A stretch of 64,000 nucleotides of DNA from Candidatus Nucleicultrix amoebiphila FS5 (GTDB taxonomy: Bacteria; Pseudomonadota; Alphaproteobacteria; Caedimonadales; Nucleicultricaceae). How positions within the stretch are numbered: the first letter of the stretch is position 1; every line of letters begins with the position of its first letter. Positions 53,669-62,569 of the stretch are shown piece by piece. Location: NCBI RefSeq assembly GCF_002117145.1, contig NZ_CP008743.1, positions 1 to 64,000 of the forward strand, given 5' to 3'. The translations under genes and the position numbers were made by a program. The notes beneath the pieces were generated by a model. It was not told the DNA's origin and ran no database searches. It saw only the letters and a list, made by a program, of their open reading frames with translations.

Positions 53669-53957
53669 AACAAAGCAAAGTTCGACTAAAATTATCAGGG
53701 AATCTGTTGAAATAGCCAATCGTAAAGGGTTACATGCGCGTGCAGCTGCTCAGTTTGTGAAAGAAGCTTCTAAATTTAAAGCAAACATTCATGTGCAATG
53801 CCGCGATAGACGCGTGCCAGCAACATCTATTATGGGGCTTATGATGCTAACGGCAGGGTTAGGTACAGTTATTCAGATTGAGGCGACTGGATTAGAAGCT
53901 TTAGAGGCTATTCAGTCTCTGAAAAATCTTGTGTTAAATAAATTTAGTGAAGAGTAG
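53661..53957 (+). CDS. HPr family phosphocarrier protein
   Basis: 98 aa. The active-site His25 is in ANRKGLHARAAAQFV, and the regulatory Ser equivalent to HPr Ser46 is in VPATSIMGLMMLTAG. Being slightly longer at the N-terminus than E. coli HPr is usual in this group (NPr-like). It receives phosphate from an enzyme I outside this window and passes it to the EIIA-Man protein just upstream. The genes overlap by 8 nt. Confidence 0.93.
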   Translation: MDKTKQSSTKIIRESVEIANRKGLHARAAAQFVKEASKFKANIHVQCRDRRVPATSIMGLMMLTAGLGTVIQIEATGLEALEAIQSLKNLVLNKFSEE

Positions 53958-53963
53958 AATTTT

Positions 53964-54635
53964 ATGCGTAATCAAAAAATCCCCTCTCGGGACAGCAATA
54001 AGAATGAACTACATTTTCTCGCCAAGGTAAGATCCTATTTCTTCTCTGGTCTTCTAGTGACAGCACCAGTTGCTTTGACTTTTTATATTATTTGGCTCAT
54101 CGTTAAATTTTTGGATGATGCAGTTAAGGCATTTATTCCCAATAGTTACCAGTTGGAACTTTATATCCCCTTTAGAATTCCTGGCTTGGGCCTAATCTTA
54201 GGCATTGTAGTTTTAATAGGAATTGGAGCTATTGCTACGGGATTTTTAGGGCGTATGATTGTTCATTTTGGTGATCGCATATTGCATAAGACGCCTTTTG
54301 TAAGGGGGATTTATGCAGCGATTAAACAAATATTTCATGCTTTGTTAGAAAAAAATTCAAAAAGCTTAAAAGAAGTAGTGCTTGTGGAATATCCACGTAA
54401 AGATGTATGGACTTTGGGATTTGTCACGGGAGAAACAAAAGGGGAGATTAAAAAGAATCTTAAAAGTTCTAAAATGCTTAGTATCTTTGTCCCTACAACG
54501 CCCAACCCCACGGCTGGATTTTTGCTTTTTGTATCTGAGAAAGAAGTGAAAAAACTCTCTTTAACAGTTGAAGAAGGTATTAAAATAGTTGTTTCATTGG
54601 GGATTATTGGGGAACATAGAGTAGAAAAGTCTTAA
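53964..54635 (+). CDS. DUF502 family membrane protein
   Basis: 223 aa. Two transmembrane helices near residues 22-44 and 66-92, with a soluble domain after them. Family features are YFFSGLLVTAPVALTFYIIW, the glycine-rich helix RIPGLGLILGIVVLIGIGAI, RILHKTPFVRGIYAAIKQI and VPTTPNPTAGFLLFV. DUF502 proteins have no settled function. It starts 6 nt after the HPr gene, so it is in the same transcript, a common alphaproteobacterial arrangement. Confidence 0.88.
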   Translation: MRNQKIPSRDSNKNELHFLAKVRSYFFSGLLVTAPVALTFYIIWLIVKFLDDAVKAFIPNSYQLELYIPFRIPGLGLILGIVVLIGIGAIATGFLGRMIVHFGDRILHKTPFVRGIYAAIKQIFHALLEKNSKSLKEVVLVEYPRKDVWTLGFVTGETKGEIKKNLKSSKMLSIFVPTTPNPTAGFLLFVSEKEVKKLSLTVEEGIKIVVSLGIIGEHRVEKS

Positions 54636-54645
54636 AAAGAGCAGA

Positions 54646-54735
54646 ACAGTGGAAGGCCAACAATGACCCGCAGGACACTCACTACGGCTGCTTTCTTCCG
54701 AATCTGACCGGGTTCGCAAGGCCTTCGTCCACTGT
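54646..54735 (-). ncRNA. ffs: signal recognition particle RNA, small (4.5S) type
   Basis: On the minus strand the sequence contains the SRP tetraloop/domain IV core GGTCAGATTCGGAAGAAAGCAGCC, given here in two parts: GGTCAGATTCGG and AAGAAAGCAGCC. Outer arms CAGTGGA ... TCCACTG and AGGCC ... GGCCT pair to close the hairpin. Length about 90 nt, as for bacterial 4.5S RNA. It is minus-strand, between the DUF502 gene and the GST gene. Confidence 0.9.
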
Positions 54736-54784
54736 GACCTTCCGCACTGACACTAGCCTTATTGTAAACAAAATTGCAAGGGTT

Positions 54785-55432
54785 TTATCCGAGATGTTCC
54801 ATCAAATGTGGTTCGGGAAGAGAGTGTTTTTCTCTTGGATGCGTTTCTTTAATAGAAGGACGTGCACTTATTTTTTTAAACCATCTGCCTAAATCTTGAC
54901 GTTTTTCAGCCCAGTTTTCATGGCTGAAACGAAGATTGAGATAGCTAAGCGCAATTGCTACAGAAAGCGTTCCAATGTTTATTTTGTTATTAAAGTTACT
55001 TACTTCCTTTTCTAAATAATCAAGAGATTGAATCAATTTTATATTCTGGCGTTGTATCCAGGGATCAGAGCGATGAAGCTCATGTCTCGCATGCTCTTCC
55101 AAAACACGTAGGACTGCTGCTTCCATAATACCATCAGCTAACGCTTGTAATTTGAGTGCTTTCCAGCGTTCCATTCCTCCTGGAGGAATAAGTCGAGTGC
55201 CTTGGTGGAGAGTATCAATATATTCAACAATGACTGGAGAATCCCCGATACAAAACCCATCTTCAATTTCAAGAACGGGAATTTGCTTTAATGGGTTAAG
55301 GTGAGAAAGCTGTGAAGACTTTTCCCAAGGATGCATAGGGATTAATTCTATTGAGTCTTTAATGCCAATTTCTTCTATAGCTGCTAAGACTTTGCATGCA
55401 AAAGGACAAGTCATCCAATAATATAAACGCAT
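54785..55432 (-). CDS. glutathione S-transferase family protein
   Basis: 215 aa. N-terminal thioredoxin-like half starts MRLYYWMTCPFACKVLAAIE, with a single Cys-Pro-Phe motif as in YibF/GrxB-type GSTs, and has the glutathione-binding QIPVLEIEDG...DSPVIVEYID. The C-terminal all-helical half has RWKALKLQALADGIMEAAV. It is separated by 5 nt from the zinc-finger gene upstream, whose last codons supply the GAGGAA ribosome site. Substrate unknown; stress detoxification is likely. Confidence 0.88.
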   Translation of the reverse strand: MRLYYWMTCPFACKVLAAIEEIGIKDSIELIPMHPWEKSSQLSHLNPLKQIPVLEIEDGFCIGDSPVIVEYIDTLHQGTRLIPPGGMERWKALKLQALADGIMEAAVLRVLEEHARHELHRSDPWIQRQNIKLIQSLDYLEKEVSNFNNKINIGTLSVAIALSYLNLRFSHENWAEKRQDLGRWFKKISARPSIKETHPREKHSLPEPHLMEHLG

Positions 55433-55437
55433 CCTTT

Positions 55438-55605
55438 TTATTCCTCCTGCTGAGTATCTTTTACAAGAATAAATTTGTGACTACAGTAGGGACAGACAAT
55501 TTCTCCCTTTTTAGCTAAATCTAGGTAGACACGAGGGTGTCCTGAATATCCATAGCCATTACAGGCAATAGATAGCTTATCTGTATATGTTATATCTTCT
55601 TGCAT
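55438..55605 (-). CDS. zinc-finger protein, zf-CHCC (NDUFS6-like)
   Basis: 55 aa, easily overlooked. Cys15, His23, Cys38 and Cys41 in the order IACNGYGYSGHPRVYLDL ... VCPYCSHKFIL match the zf-CHCC family, which includes the mitochondrial complex I subunit NDUFS6 and its alphaproteobacterial relatives. Its role may be in respiratory complex I assembly. It precedes the GST gene by 5 nt on the same strand. Family match rests on these motifs. Confidence 0.82.
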   Translation of the reverse strand: MQEDITYTDKLSIACNGYGYSGHPRVYLDLAKKGEIVCPYCSHKFILVKDTQQEE

Positions 55606-55630
55606 TAGATTATTGTATCGCTCTTATTAT

Positions 55631-57046
55631 TTAATTGTTAGCTTTCTTTTGTTTAAAAAAGGGTTGTCCTTCTAAGACACTTAACCAATGTATTATGAGC
55701 AAGACGGGGATAATTGAAAAGGTACTTATTAAAAAGAGATTGTTCCATCCCAAATGATCAACAATCCAACCTGACGTTGAAGCAAATGTGACCCTGCCTA
55801 AATGTACGAGAGATGTTAATAGAGCTAATTGAGTAGCTGCATGTATACGATTACATAAAGTAAGTTGATAGGCGAAGAGTGCGGTTAAACGCATTCCACT
55901 TGTAATATGTTCAGCAGCTACGCAGAAATAAAGAGAGAGAATATCGTTTCCCACGTGTAAAAGAATTAAATTGCTTAAAATTGAGAGACTGTGAGTTAAA
56001 CCACAAAAATAAAGGCTTTTATAAAGTCCCCAACGAGAGAATAGCAAGCCGCCTATAAATCCTCCTAGAATCGATGCCCACATGCCAAAAATCTTTGAAG
56101 CAGCGGAAATTTCAAGCTCATTAAAACCCAGCTCTATGTAAAATAGATTATGCATCGTGCCAATAATGTTATCCCCTATTTTATAGGTAAACATAATGAT
56201 AAGAGCTAGAACCCAGCCTTGACGTTTCATAAAATCACTAAACGGTGAAAGAACCGCCAAGTGCAAAGAAGGTAAGAGTCCTTGATTTAATGAAGAAAAA
56301 GCAGGGAATTTCTTTTTATAGTGTTTTAAGAGAGTGTTGTATTCTTCATCTGCGTTAGGCCTTTCAGGCTCTTTAATACGTAGGACTGTAATGAGGCCAA
56401 CGATTAAAGAGAAGGCCATAACCATATAAACAGTATTCCAACTGACCACTGTTGATAGGCTAAGAGCTCCTGCTCCAGAACAGAGCATACCCATACGATA
56501 GCCAAAAATTCCCACGGCTTCTCCTGCACCGTATTGACTCCGCCCCAGACGTTCCATTTGATAAGCCAACATTGCTATATCTTGAGTTGCAGAAGAAAAA
56601 GAGATAGCGACAGCTAAGGCACATGTTACTGACAGGCTTTCGACTGGATTAATAAAACTAAGACTAAGAAGACAAAGCCCTAATAAAACTTGACTAAGCA
56701 AGAGCCAACTACGTCTTTGCCCAAAGTGTTTAGTCAGAAAAGGTAGGGGAACTTTATCAACAATGGGAGCCCATAAGAATTTGATGGTGTATGGAAGAGC
56801 AGTAAGGCTTAAAAGCCCTATAGTTGTATAATCTAAGCCAAGCTTTTTTAACCAGAAAGCTAAAGTTGAGCTTGTTAGAAGAAGAGGGAGACCGCTTGAA
56901 AAACCAAGGAAACCCATGGCAATAACACGGGGATTTCTATACAGCGATAATGTTTCCTGCCAAAAACGAAGTGTAAAGATGAATGCATCCTCCAAATAAT
57001 TTATGCCACCATACCAAAAAAATAAGGTGTGTCTAGAAAATATCAA
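55631..57046 (-). CDS. AmpG-like MFS permease (muropeptide type)
   Basis: 471 aa with about 12-14 transmembrane helices. AmpG features are the entry LYRNPRVIAMGFLGFSSGLPLLL, KFLWAPIVDKVPLPF, and QDIAMLAYQMERLGRSQYGAGEAV, where the family reads TQDIAxDAYxxE. Such permeases import GlcNAc-anhydroMurNAc peptides for cell-wall recycling. The only start in frame before the first helix is a TTG at 57046 with a weak site, so the true start may be further in. Single gene. Confidence 0.83.
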   Translation of the reverse strand: MIFSRHTLFFWYGGINYLEDAFIFTLRFWQETLSLYRNPRVIAMGFLGFSSGLPLLLTSSTLAFWLKKLGLDYTTIGLLSLTALPYTIKFLWAPIVDKVPLPFLTKHFGQRRSWLLLSQVLLGLCLLSLSFINPVESLSVTCALAVAISFSSATQDIAMLAYQMERLGRSQYGAGEAVGIFGYRMGMLCSGAGALSLSTVVSWNTVYMVMAFSLIVGLITVLRIKEPERPNADEEYNTLLKHYKKKFPAFSSLNQGLLPSLHLAVLSPFSDFMKRQGWVLALIIMFTYKIGDNIIGTMHNLFYIELGFNELEISAASKIFGMWASILGGFIGGLLFSRWGLYKSLYFCGLTHSLSILSNLILLHVGNDILSLYFCVAAEHITSGMRLTALFAYQLTLCNRIHAATQLALLTSLVHLGRVTFASTSGWIVDHLGWNNLFLISTFSIIPVLLIIHWLSVLEGQPFFKQKKANN

Positions 57047-57118
57047 GTTCTTTTAAATGAATCTTTACGAGGGTCATAAAGGAACTATAATTCGTCTCAT
57101 GAAAAAAAGGGGAGAGCT

Positions 57119-58612
57119 ATGGAGCCAGAATTATCATCAGTAATACTTGTAAAGCATTTAGAGCGCCACAACTTAATGAATGGGAAGCTAATCTTCACTA
57201 AAGATCAAAAGTCTTTCCCTGTCTATAATCCAGCAACTATGGATATCATTGGAGAAGCTCCTGAATCCGATTTTGAAACTGTTCATCAGGCAGTTGAATT
57301 TGCTTATGAATCTCAAAAGAACTGGAGGAAAGTTGATGCTCAGAAACGAGGTTATCTCCTTTTGCGTTGTGTAGATTTGCTGGAAAAGCATAGTGAAGAG
57401 CTCGCTAGACTGATGAGCCTTGAAACAGGGAAGGCAATACGAACTGAAAGTCGTGTTGAAGTCTCAGCCTTTATAAATGCTCTAAGGTTTTATAGTGGGT
57501 TAGGATTGGAACTAAAGGGCGAGACCGTACCATTTAATCCTGACATGCTCACCATAACGATTCGAGAGCCAGTAGGTGTTGTGGGAGCAATTATTCCATG
57601 GAATGTTCCCTTACTGTTAATGGCTTTTAAAATTGGTCCTGCTATTATTGCAGGTAATACGGTTGTTTTAAAATCAGCAGAACAAGCTCCCTTTACAGTT
57701 TTGCGTGCAGCAGAACTTATGAACACGATTCTTCCAGAGGGGGTTTTGAATGTAATCTCTGGAGATGGCCCTAACTGCGGTGCGGCGCTCGTTACACATC
57801 CAAAGGTTAAAAAAATAACTTTTACGGGGTCTGTTGAGGCTGGACGCTCAGTGTATCAATTGGCAAGCGAAAAACTTATCCCTGTTACTCTGGAACTTGG
57901 AGGCAAGAGTGCCATGATTGTTTCGGATGATGTTAATATTGATCGAGCTGTTGATGGAGCCTTTGCCAGTATGCGCTTTACGCGTCAAGGTCAGAGCTGT
58001 TCTGCAGCGAGCCGCATTTTTGTGCATGAAAATATCTTTGATGAATTTTTGAAACGGCTAAAACAAAAACTTAATGTGCTTAAAATTGACGATCCCATGG
58101 ATGAGACAAGCGATGTTGGGTGCATGATTTCTTCTGAACAATATGAGCGTGTGCAACGTTATATTGAGATCGGCAAAAATTCTCAAAACGCTGAAGCCCA
58201 TGAATGTGGTGTTCTGCCTAACGATCCCAACCTAAAAAAAGGGCTTTTTGTGCGTCCCGTGCTTTTTACTGGACTGAGCAATCAACATCAGCTTTGCCAG
58301 GAAGAAATCTTTGGACCCGTGGCGTGTCTGATCTCTTGGCGAGATTATGATGAAGTGATTGATCAAGCGAATGACACAAATTATGGGCTGGCAGCAACGA
58401 TATGGACAAACGATTTTCATAGGGCGTTAGATGCAGTTCATCGACTAGAAGCAGGTTTTGTACAGATTAATCAGAATATAGTCGTGCAACCCGGTCTTTC
58501 CTATGGTGGCATGAAAAATTCAGGGCTAGGCAAGGAAGCTTCTACTGAATCGATGTTAGAGCATTTTACTCATAAAAAGACGATTATCGCCAATTTGAAA
58601 AGTATAAAATGA
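57119..58612 (+). CDS. aldehyde dehydrogenase family protein
   Basis: 497 aa, standard length. It oxidises aldehydes with NAD(P)+. Catalytic Cys is in TRQGQSCSAASRIFV (near 296), the general base Glu in TLELGGKSA, the NAD loop in ITFTGSVEAGRSV, and the conserved Asn in GAIIPWNVPLLLMAFK. GGGGAG lies before the ATG. The substrate is not evident; similar proteins act on betaine, aminoaldehyde or succinate semialdehyde. Alone; no choline or gamma-aminobutyrate genes nearby. Confidence 0.92.
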   Translation: MEPELSSVILVKHLERHNLMNGKLIFTKDQKSFPVYNPATMDIIGEAPESDFETVHQAVEFAYESQKNWRKVDAQKRGYLLLRCVDLLEKHSEELARLMSLETGKAIRTESRVEVSAFINALRFYSGLGLELKGETVPFNPDMLTITIREPVGVVGAIIPWNVPLLLMAFKIGPAIIAGNTVVLKSAEQAPFTVLRAAELMNTILPEGVLNVISGDGPNCGAALVTHPKVKKITFTGSVEAGRSVYQLASEKLIPVTLELGGKSAMIVSDDVNIDRAVDGAFASMRFTRQGQSCSAASRIFVHENIFDEFLKRLKQKLNVLKIDDPMDETSDVGCMISSEQYERVQRYIEIGKNSQNAEAHECGVLPNDPNLKKGLFVRPVLFTGLSNQHQLCQEEIFGPVACLISWRDYDEVIDQANDTNYGLAATIWTNDFHRALDAVHRLEAGFVQINQNIVVQPGLSYGGMKNSGLGKEASTESMLEHFTHKKTIIANLKSIK

Positions 58613-58710
58613 ATCTAAAACCGCATGAGTGTAAGTTCATAGATGATGCAGAAATTTTTTAAAAAATGACTTCTACAAGCATTTTAAAGGATTCAATTCA
58701 GAGATTTTTT

Positions 58711-58875
58711 CTATTTCACTATCATCAATTTGCAGGAGTTTTTAGGAAATCTTTTTTTAAGATACTCCAAAAAATCTTTCGTTAATCCTTCATTCTCTTT
58801 AACTGCATTAGCGTAAGATTTATAGAGATCATCCGTGAGATTTTGTAAAAAATCATCGACTTTTTGATTAGTCAA
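58711..58875 (-). other. possible 54-codon ORF in the aldehyde dehydrogenase / TacA gap
   Basis: Read on the minus strand from a TTG at 58875 to TAG at 58711, the frame gives a helical, Lys/Asp-rich peptide ending LKKRFPKNSCKLMIVK. There is no ribosome site, and upstream in-frame stops exist. It may be a gene remnant. The remaining sequence of 58613-59012 shows only the AT-rich promoter region of the toxin-antitoxin genes. Confidence 0.2.
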
Positions 58876-58930
58876 ATCATTATAAACAAAAAATCGTTAA
58901 TTATTTTCCTTGAAATGGCTGTGAATTAAC

Positions 58931-58955
58931 ATTACATATATTGTTGTATATACAT
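58931..58955. promoter_or_regulatory. AT-rich inverted repeat before the toxin-antitoxin genes
   Basis: ATTACATATATTGTTGTATATACAT contains the dyad CATATA / TATATG-like arms around TTGTTG, about 60 nt before the antitoxin ATG. RHH antitoxins of TacA type repress their own promoter through such palindromes. It is AT-rich, so weak evidence. Confidence 0.35.
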
Positions 58956-59012
58956 CGTATTTACGGTTTGTTAATGTAGTTATGATGTACTGTTATTAAA
59001 GGAGAAAACGTT

Positions 59013-59270
59013 ATGTCTCAGATGAATCTTAGAATCGACACAGCGAGAAAAAATCTTATAGATCATGCAGCTGCTTTACAAGGCAAGACACGAACAGATT
59101 TTATGATTGAAGCTTCTTATCAAGCAGCAGAAGAAGTAATTTTAGATCAAAGATTATTTGTTCTGAATGATGAGCAGTGGACTAAGTTCAATCAAGCCCT
59201 GGACAAGGCACCTTCTGATAACAAAAAACTGAGAAAACTCCTTAATACAGCTGCTCCATGGGAAAAATAG
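59013..59270 (+). CDS. tacA: TacA-type (DUF1778) ribbon-helix-helix antitoxin
   Basis: 85 aa; AAAGGAG lies 8 nt before the ATG. The N-terminal ribbon-helix-helix (MSQMNLRIDTARKNLIDHAA, then GKTRTDFMIEASYQAAEEVI) and the tail VLNDEQWTKFNQALDKAP, which covers the toxin's active site, match DUF1778 antitoxins. It overlaps the acetyltransferase gene by 13 nt, as in the Salmonella TacAT pair. Confidence 0.92.
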   Translation: MSQMNLRIDTARKNLIDHAAALQGKTRTDFMIEASYQAAEEVILDQRLFVLNDEQWTKFNQALDKAPSDNKKLRKLLNTAAPWEK

Positions 59271-59767
59271 AAGCACCTACGCCTATCCATGAAAAAATGA
59301 TCCTTAAGGATTTTTCTTGTGGCAAAGTGCAGTTAGACATTTGGCTTCAAAAAAGGGCTCTGGCTAATGAACGTAGTGGTGCTTCAAGAACTTATGTTTT
59401 ATGTAAAGGCGGTAAGGCTATAGCTTATTATGCACTTTGTAATGGGGCTATTGTGCATGAACTTGCCTCAGGAAAAATTAAAAGAAACATGCCTGATCCA
59501 ATTCCTGCAATGATTATTGCACGTTTGGCAGTTGATCAAAATTATCATAAGCAAGGGATTGGAAAAGCTCTTTTAAAAGATGGAATCTTGCGTATTCTAA
59601 AAGCATCAAAAATTGCCGGTATTAGAGTGATTCTGGTGCATGCTTTAGATCTCGATGCTCAAAAATTTTACAAATCTGTCGGATTTGAAGAATCCCCTTT
59701 AGAGGAGTTAACTCTCATGATAACTATTCATGAAGCTTTAAGTTCATTTAAAACATCAGATGATTGA
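59258..59767 (+). CDS. tacT: TacT-type GNAT toxin
   Basis: 169 aa. GNAT fold with the acetyl-CoA P-loop LAVDQNYHKQGIGKALLKDGI and the C-terminal VHALDLDAQKFYKSVGFEESP, whose Tyr is the expected catalytic residue. Such toxins acetylate the amino group of aminoacyl-tRNA and stop translation; the upstream antitoxin neutralises them. The two genes overlap by 13 nt. All key segments are present, so the system looks intact. Confidence 0.92.
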   Translation: MGKIEAPTPIHEKMILKDFSCGKVQLDIWLQKRALANERSGASRTYVLCKGGKAIAYYALCNGAIVHELASGKIKRNMPDPIPAMIIARLAVDQNYHKQGIGKALLKDGILRILKASKIAGIRVILVHALDLDAQKFYKSVGFEESPLEELTLMITIHEALSSFKTSDD

Positions 59768-59871
59768 AAATAAAGAATCACCAAAAAATATCTTAAATGT
59801 CTTTTATTCAAAACTCTATAAAACGTGCACGGGATTAAAATAACATTGCTTTTTATTTCATAATACTATAG

Positions 59872-60465
59872 ATGAATTCTGAACTAATATTCAGGCTGGT
59901 TATGTATATTTCTTTTCCCATAAGATTTTTTTATGTGTTTCTTATATGGGGAACTTTTTTTTCAATCGAAGTGCGGTGTACGTCCTTCCCACTTTTAGTT
60001 GAAGAGGAGAGTTCAAAGAGCACTTTAGTTCAGCGCACACAACAAAATTACACAAAACTTAATCAGATGATTATTTCAGCAGCTTTTTGTGATGCAGTTA
60101 TTCGCAAGTTATATGTTGTTCGTACGATCTTAGAAGAATCATTCATGAATAAAAGAGAAAAAGAAAGGAAAGCGTATCTTCCACGTCGAGATCTTTATTT
60201 TAGTCTTGTGAAGCAGGGGAAGTATGTTCATTCCTTGTCAGATTGGTTGAATTTCTTTGCGGACTACGTGTACGATCTAAAAACAATAAAAATGCGACTC
60301 GATCGTTATGGTAAAATGTGGAATGAGTATCGTGCAACTATATTAAGATTAGCTTCTGTTTTAAAGGTCGATATACGCCCCGGTATAGATCTTTATTATA
60401 ATACCGTTAGTGCTTTCTTAAACGAAAATAAGGCTATTTTTGAGAAAGAAAAAAGCGAACTCTGA
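59872..60465 (+). CDS. exported hypothetical protein
   Basis: 197 aa. A hydrophobic N-terminus (residues 14-35, ending before RCTSF) looks like a signal peptide or anchor. The remainder is basic and helical. No ribosome site is visible at the listed ATG; an in-frame ATG 33 nt later would still keep the hydrophobic segment. No family recognised. It follows the toxin-antitoxin pair by about 100 nt and is convergent with the CoA ligase gene. Confidence 0.6.
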   Translation: MNSELIFRLVMYISFPIRFFYVFLIWGTFFSIEVRCTSFPLLVEEESSKSTLVQRTQQNYTKLNQMIISAAFCDAVIRKLYVVRTILEESFMNKREKERKAYLPRRDLYFSLVKQGKYVHSLSDWLNFFADYVYDLKTIKMRLDRYGKMWNEYRATILRLASVLKVDIRPGIDLYYNTVSAFLNENKAIFEKEKSEL

Positions 60466-60481
60466 GAGCGCATTTTGGTGT

Positions 60482-62434
60482 TTAGTCCGTTGTGAGCTCT
60501 GGTAGGTTAGAAAAATACTTCAGAGTTTCTGGATTTGCTAAGGCTTCCTTATTCTTAACAGCTTCACCATGAATCACATTATGGACTGCGAGTTCAACAA
60601 TCTTACCACTAATGGTGCGTGGAATATCTGGAATTTGAATAATCTTTTTGGGGACATGTCGTGGTGTCGTATTGGTACGAATTTGTGCAACAATTTTGTC
60701 TTTAAGTGCAGAGGAAAGGATATCGCCGTTCCGAAGTTTTACAAAGAGTATAACGCGAACATCATCTTTCCAATCTTGCCCAACAACGAGGCTTTCTAAT
60801 ACTTCAGGAACTTGTTCCACTTGTCTATAAATTTCAGCTGTACCAATGCGTACACCTCCTGGATTGAGTGTAGCATCTGAACGACCATAAATAATAATTC
60901 CATTATGATTCGTTAATTCTACATAGTCCCGATGGGCCCAGACATTCTCATAATCTGCAAAATAAGCTTTATGATATTTTTCACCATTGTCATCGTTCCA
61001 AAAGCCAATGGGCATAGAAGGAAAGGGGGCTGTGCAAACAAGTTCACCCTTTTGACCTTTTATACTTTTACCACTGTCATCAAAAACTTCGACTTTAAGT
61101 CCGAGACCTCGTGTTTGAAGTTCGCCGCGCCAAACTGGTCCAATTGGATTGCCGAGCGCAAAACATGATATGATATCAGTACCCCCTGAAATAGACGCTA
61201 GACAAACATCGTTTGCAATTTTTTCATAGACGTAATCAAAACTCTCTGACACAAGAGGAGATCCTGTAGAGCATAGTGTGCGTAAAGACTTTAAAGGATA
61301 TCGTTCTTTTGTTGTAAACCCTATCTTTCGTAAAGCATCGATATATTTTGCTGATGTACCAAAAAGGGTCATTGATTCTTTTTCAGCATATTCAAAAAGA
61401 ATTTGAGGACCTGGATGAAGAGGGGATCCATCATAAAGAAGTATAGTCGCTTCACTGGCGAGAGCTGAAACCAGCCAATTCCACATCATCCATCCGCAAG
61501 TAGTATAATAAAAAACATGATCCCCAGGCTTAATATCTGAGTGTAATTGATGTTCCTTGAGATGTTGGAGAAGTGTACCTCCATGGCCATGAACAATACA
61601 CTTTGGAACACCTGTTGTGCCTGACGAATACATAATAAATAAGGGGTGATCAAAGGAGACTTGTTCAAAAGTTAAACTATTTTTTGATTTTTCTTTTATA
61701 AAGCTATCAAATCGAACACTATGAGTTGTTGTTTTTTCAACATTATTTGTTCCAAGGTAAGATGTAATAACGATCTTTTCTAAAGAAGGAAGGCTTGCAG
61801 ATATCTGTGCTATTTTCTCAAGTGTACTAAAGGATTTTCCACCATAATAATAACCATCAACTGAAAACATGATTTTAGGTGTGATTTGTCCAAAGCGATC
61901 CAATACGCCCTGTACTCCAAAATCAGGAGAGCAGGACGACCAAATAGCTCCGAGACTCGCTGTGGCTAACATAGCCATAAGCGTTTCAGGCATGTTAGGC
62001 ATAAATCCTACAACACGATCTCCTTTTTTAACACCAAGCTCTCTGAGCGCTTGAGCAAGCTGACTAACTGTTGAAATCAACTCATGATACCTTATACGAC
62101 GTTGAATTTGATCCTCGCCCCAAAAAATAATGACATCTGAGTCATTGCGTGGATGAAGAAGGTTCTCAGCGTAATTGAGACGAGCCTCAGGAAAAAATTT
62201 ACATTTTTCTATTGAGGTATGAGAAAGAAAATTTGTTTTTCCTTTGGTTTGAGAAATAACGCCGCAAAAATCCCAAATTTCTGACCAAAACTCAGGAGAG
62301 TGTTCAATACTCCAATCATAGAGAGAATCATAATCTTTGAGAAAAATATCATATTTTTTTGAAATAAAGTTCATAAACCGCGTCATATTGGCTGCGGCTA
62401 TTTTATCAGATGAGGGTTTCCAGAGGGGCTCCAT
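60482..62434 (-). CDS. acetoacetyl-CoA synthetase
   Basis: 650 aa from the ATG at 62434 (MEPLWKPS), which has GAGAG 4 nt upstream; two earlier in-frame starts (62449, 62488) are less good. It activates acetoacetate with ATP and CoA. The family N-terminus and AMP-binding core are clear: MYSSGTTGVPKCIVHGHGG, YTTCGWMMWNWLVS and SISGGTDII. Near the C-terminus are YGRSDATLNPGGVRIGTAEI and the acetylatable Lys in PRTISGKIVELAV. Such enzymes feed ketone-body or PHB carbon into acetyl-CoA. Alone here. Confidence 0.9.
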   Translation of the reverse strand: MEPLWKPSSDKIAAANMTRFMNFISKKYDIFLKDYDSLYDWSIEHSPEFWSEIWDFCGVISQTKGKTNFLSHTSIEKCKFFPEARLNYAENLLHPRNDSDVIIFWGEDQIQRRIRYHELISTVSQLAQALRELGVKKGDRVVGFMPNMPETLMAMLATASLGAIWSSCSPDFGVQGVLDRFGQITPKIMFSVDGYYYGGKSFSTLEKIAQISASLPSLEKIVITSYLGTNNVEKTTTHSVRFDSFIKEKSKNSLTFEQVSFDHPLFIMYSSGTTGVPKCIVHGHGGTLLQHLKEHQLHSDIKPGDHVFYYTTCGWMMWNWLVSALASEATILLYDGSPLHPGPQILFEYAEKESMTLFGTSAKYIDALRKIGFTTKERYPLKSLRTLCSTGSPLVSESFDYVYEKIANDVCLASISGGTDIISCFALGNPIGPVWRGELQTRGLGLKVEVFDDSGKSIKGQKGELVCTAPFPSMPIGFWNDDNGEKYHKAYFADYENVWAHRDYVELTNHNGIIIYGRSDATLNPGGVRIGTAEIYRQVEQVPEVLESLVVGQDWKDDVRVILFVKLRNGDILSSALKDKIVAQIRTNTTPRHVPKKIIQIPDIPRTISGKIVELAVHNVIHGEAVKNKEALANPETLKYFSNLPELTTD

Positions 62435-62569
62435 CTTACTCTCTTTCATTTTTTTCTTAAGGTTAACATGAGCTGAGGAGCGGATCAAAGATGCTTTATT
62501 GAAATCTCTGGATTAAAGTATAAAAATTGGATAATTTTTGAATAACTTTGTCAAAATTGAGAGGGAATC

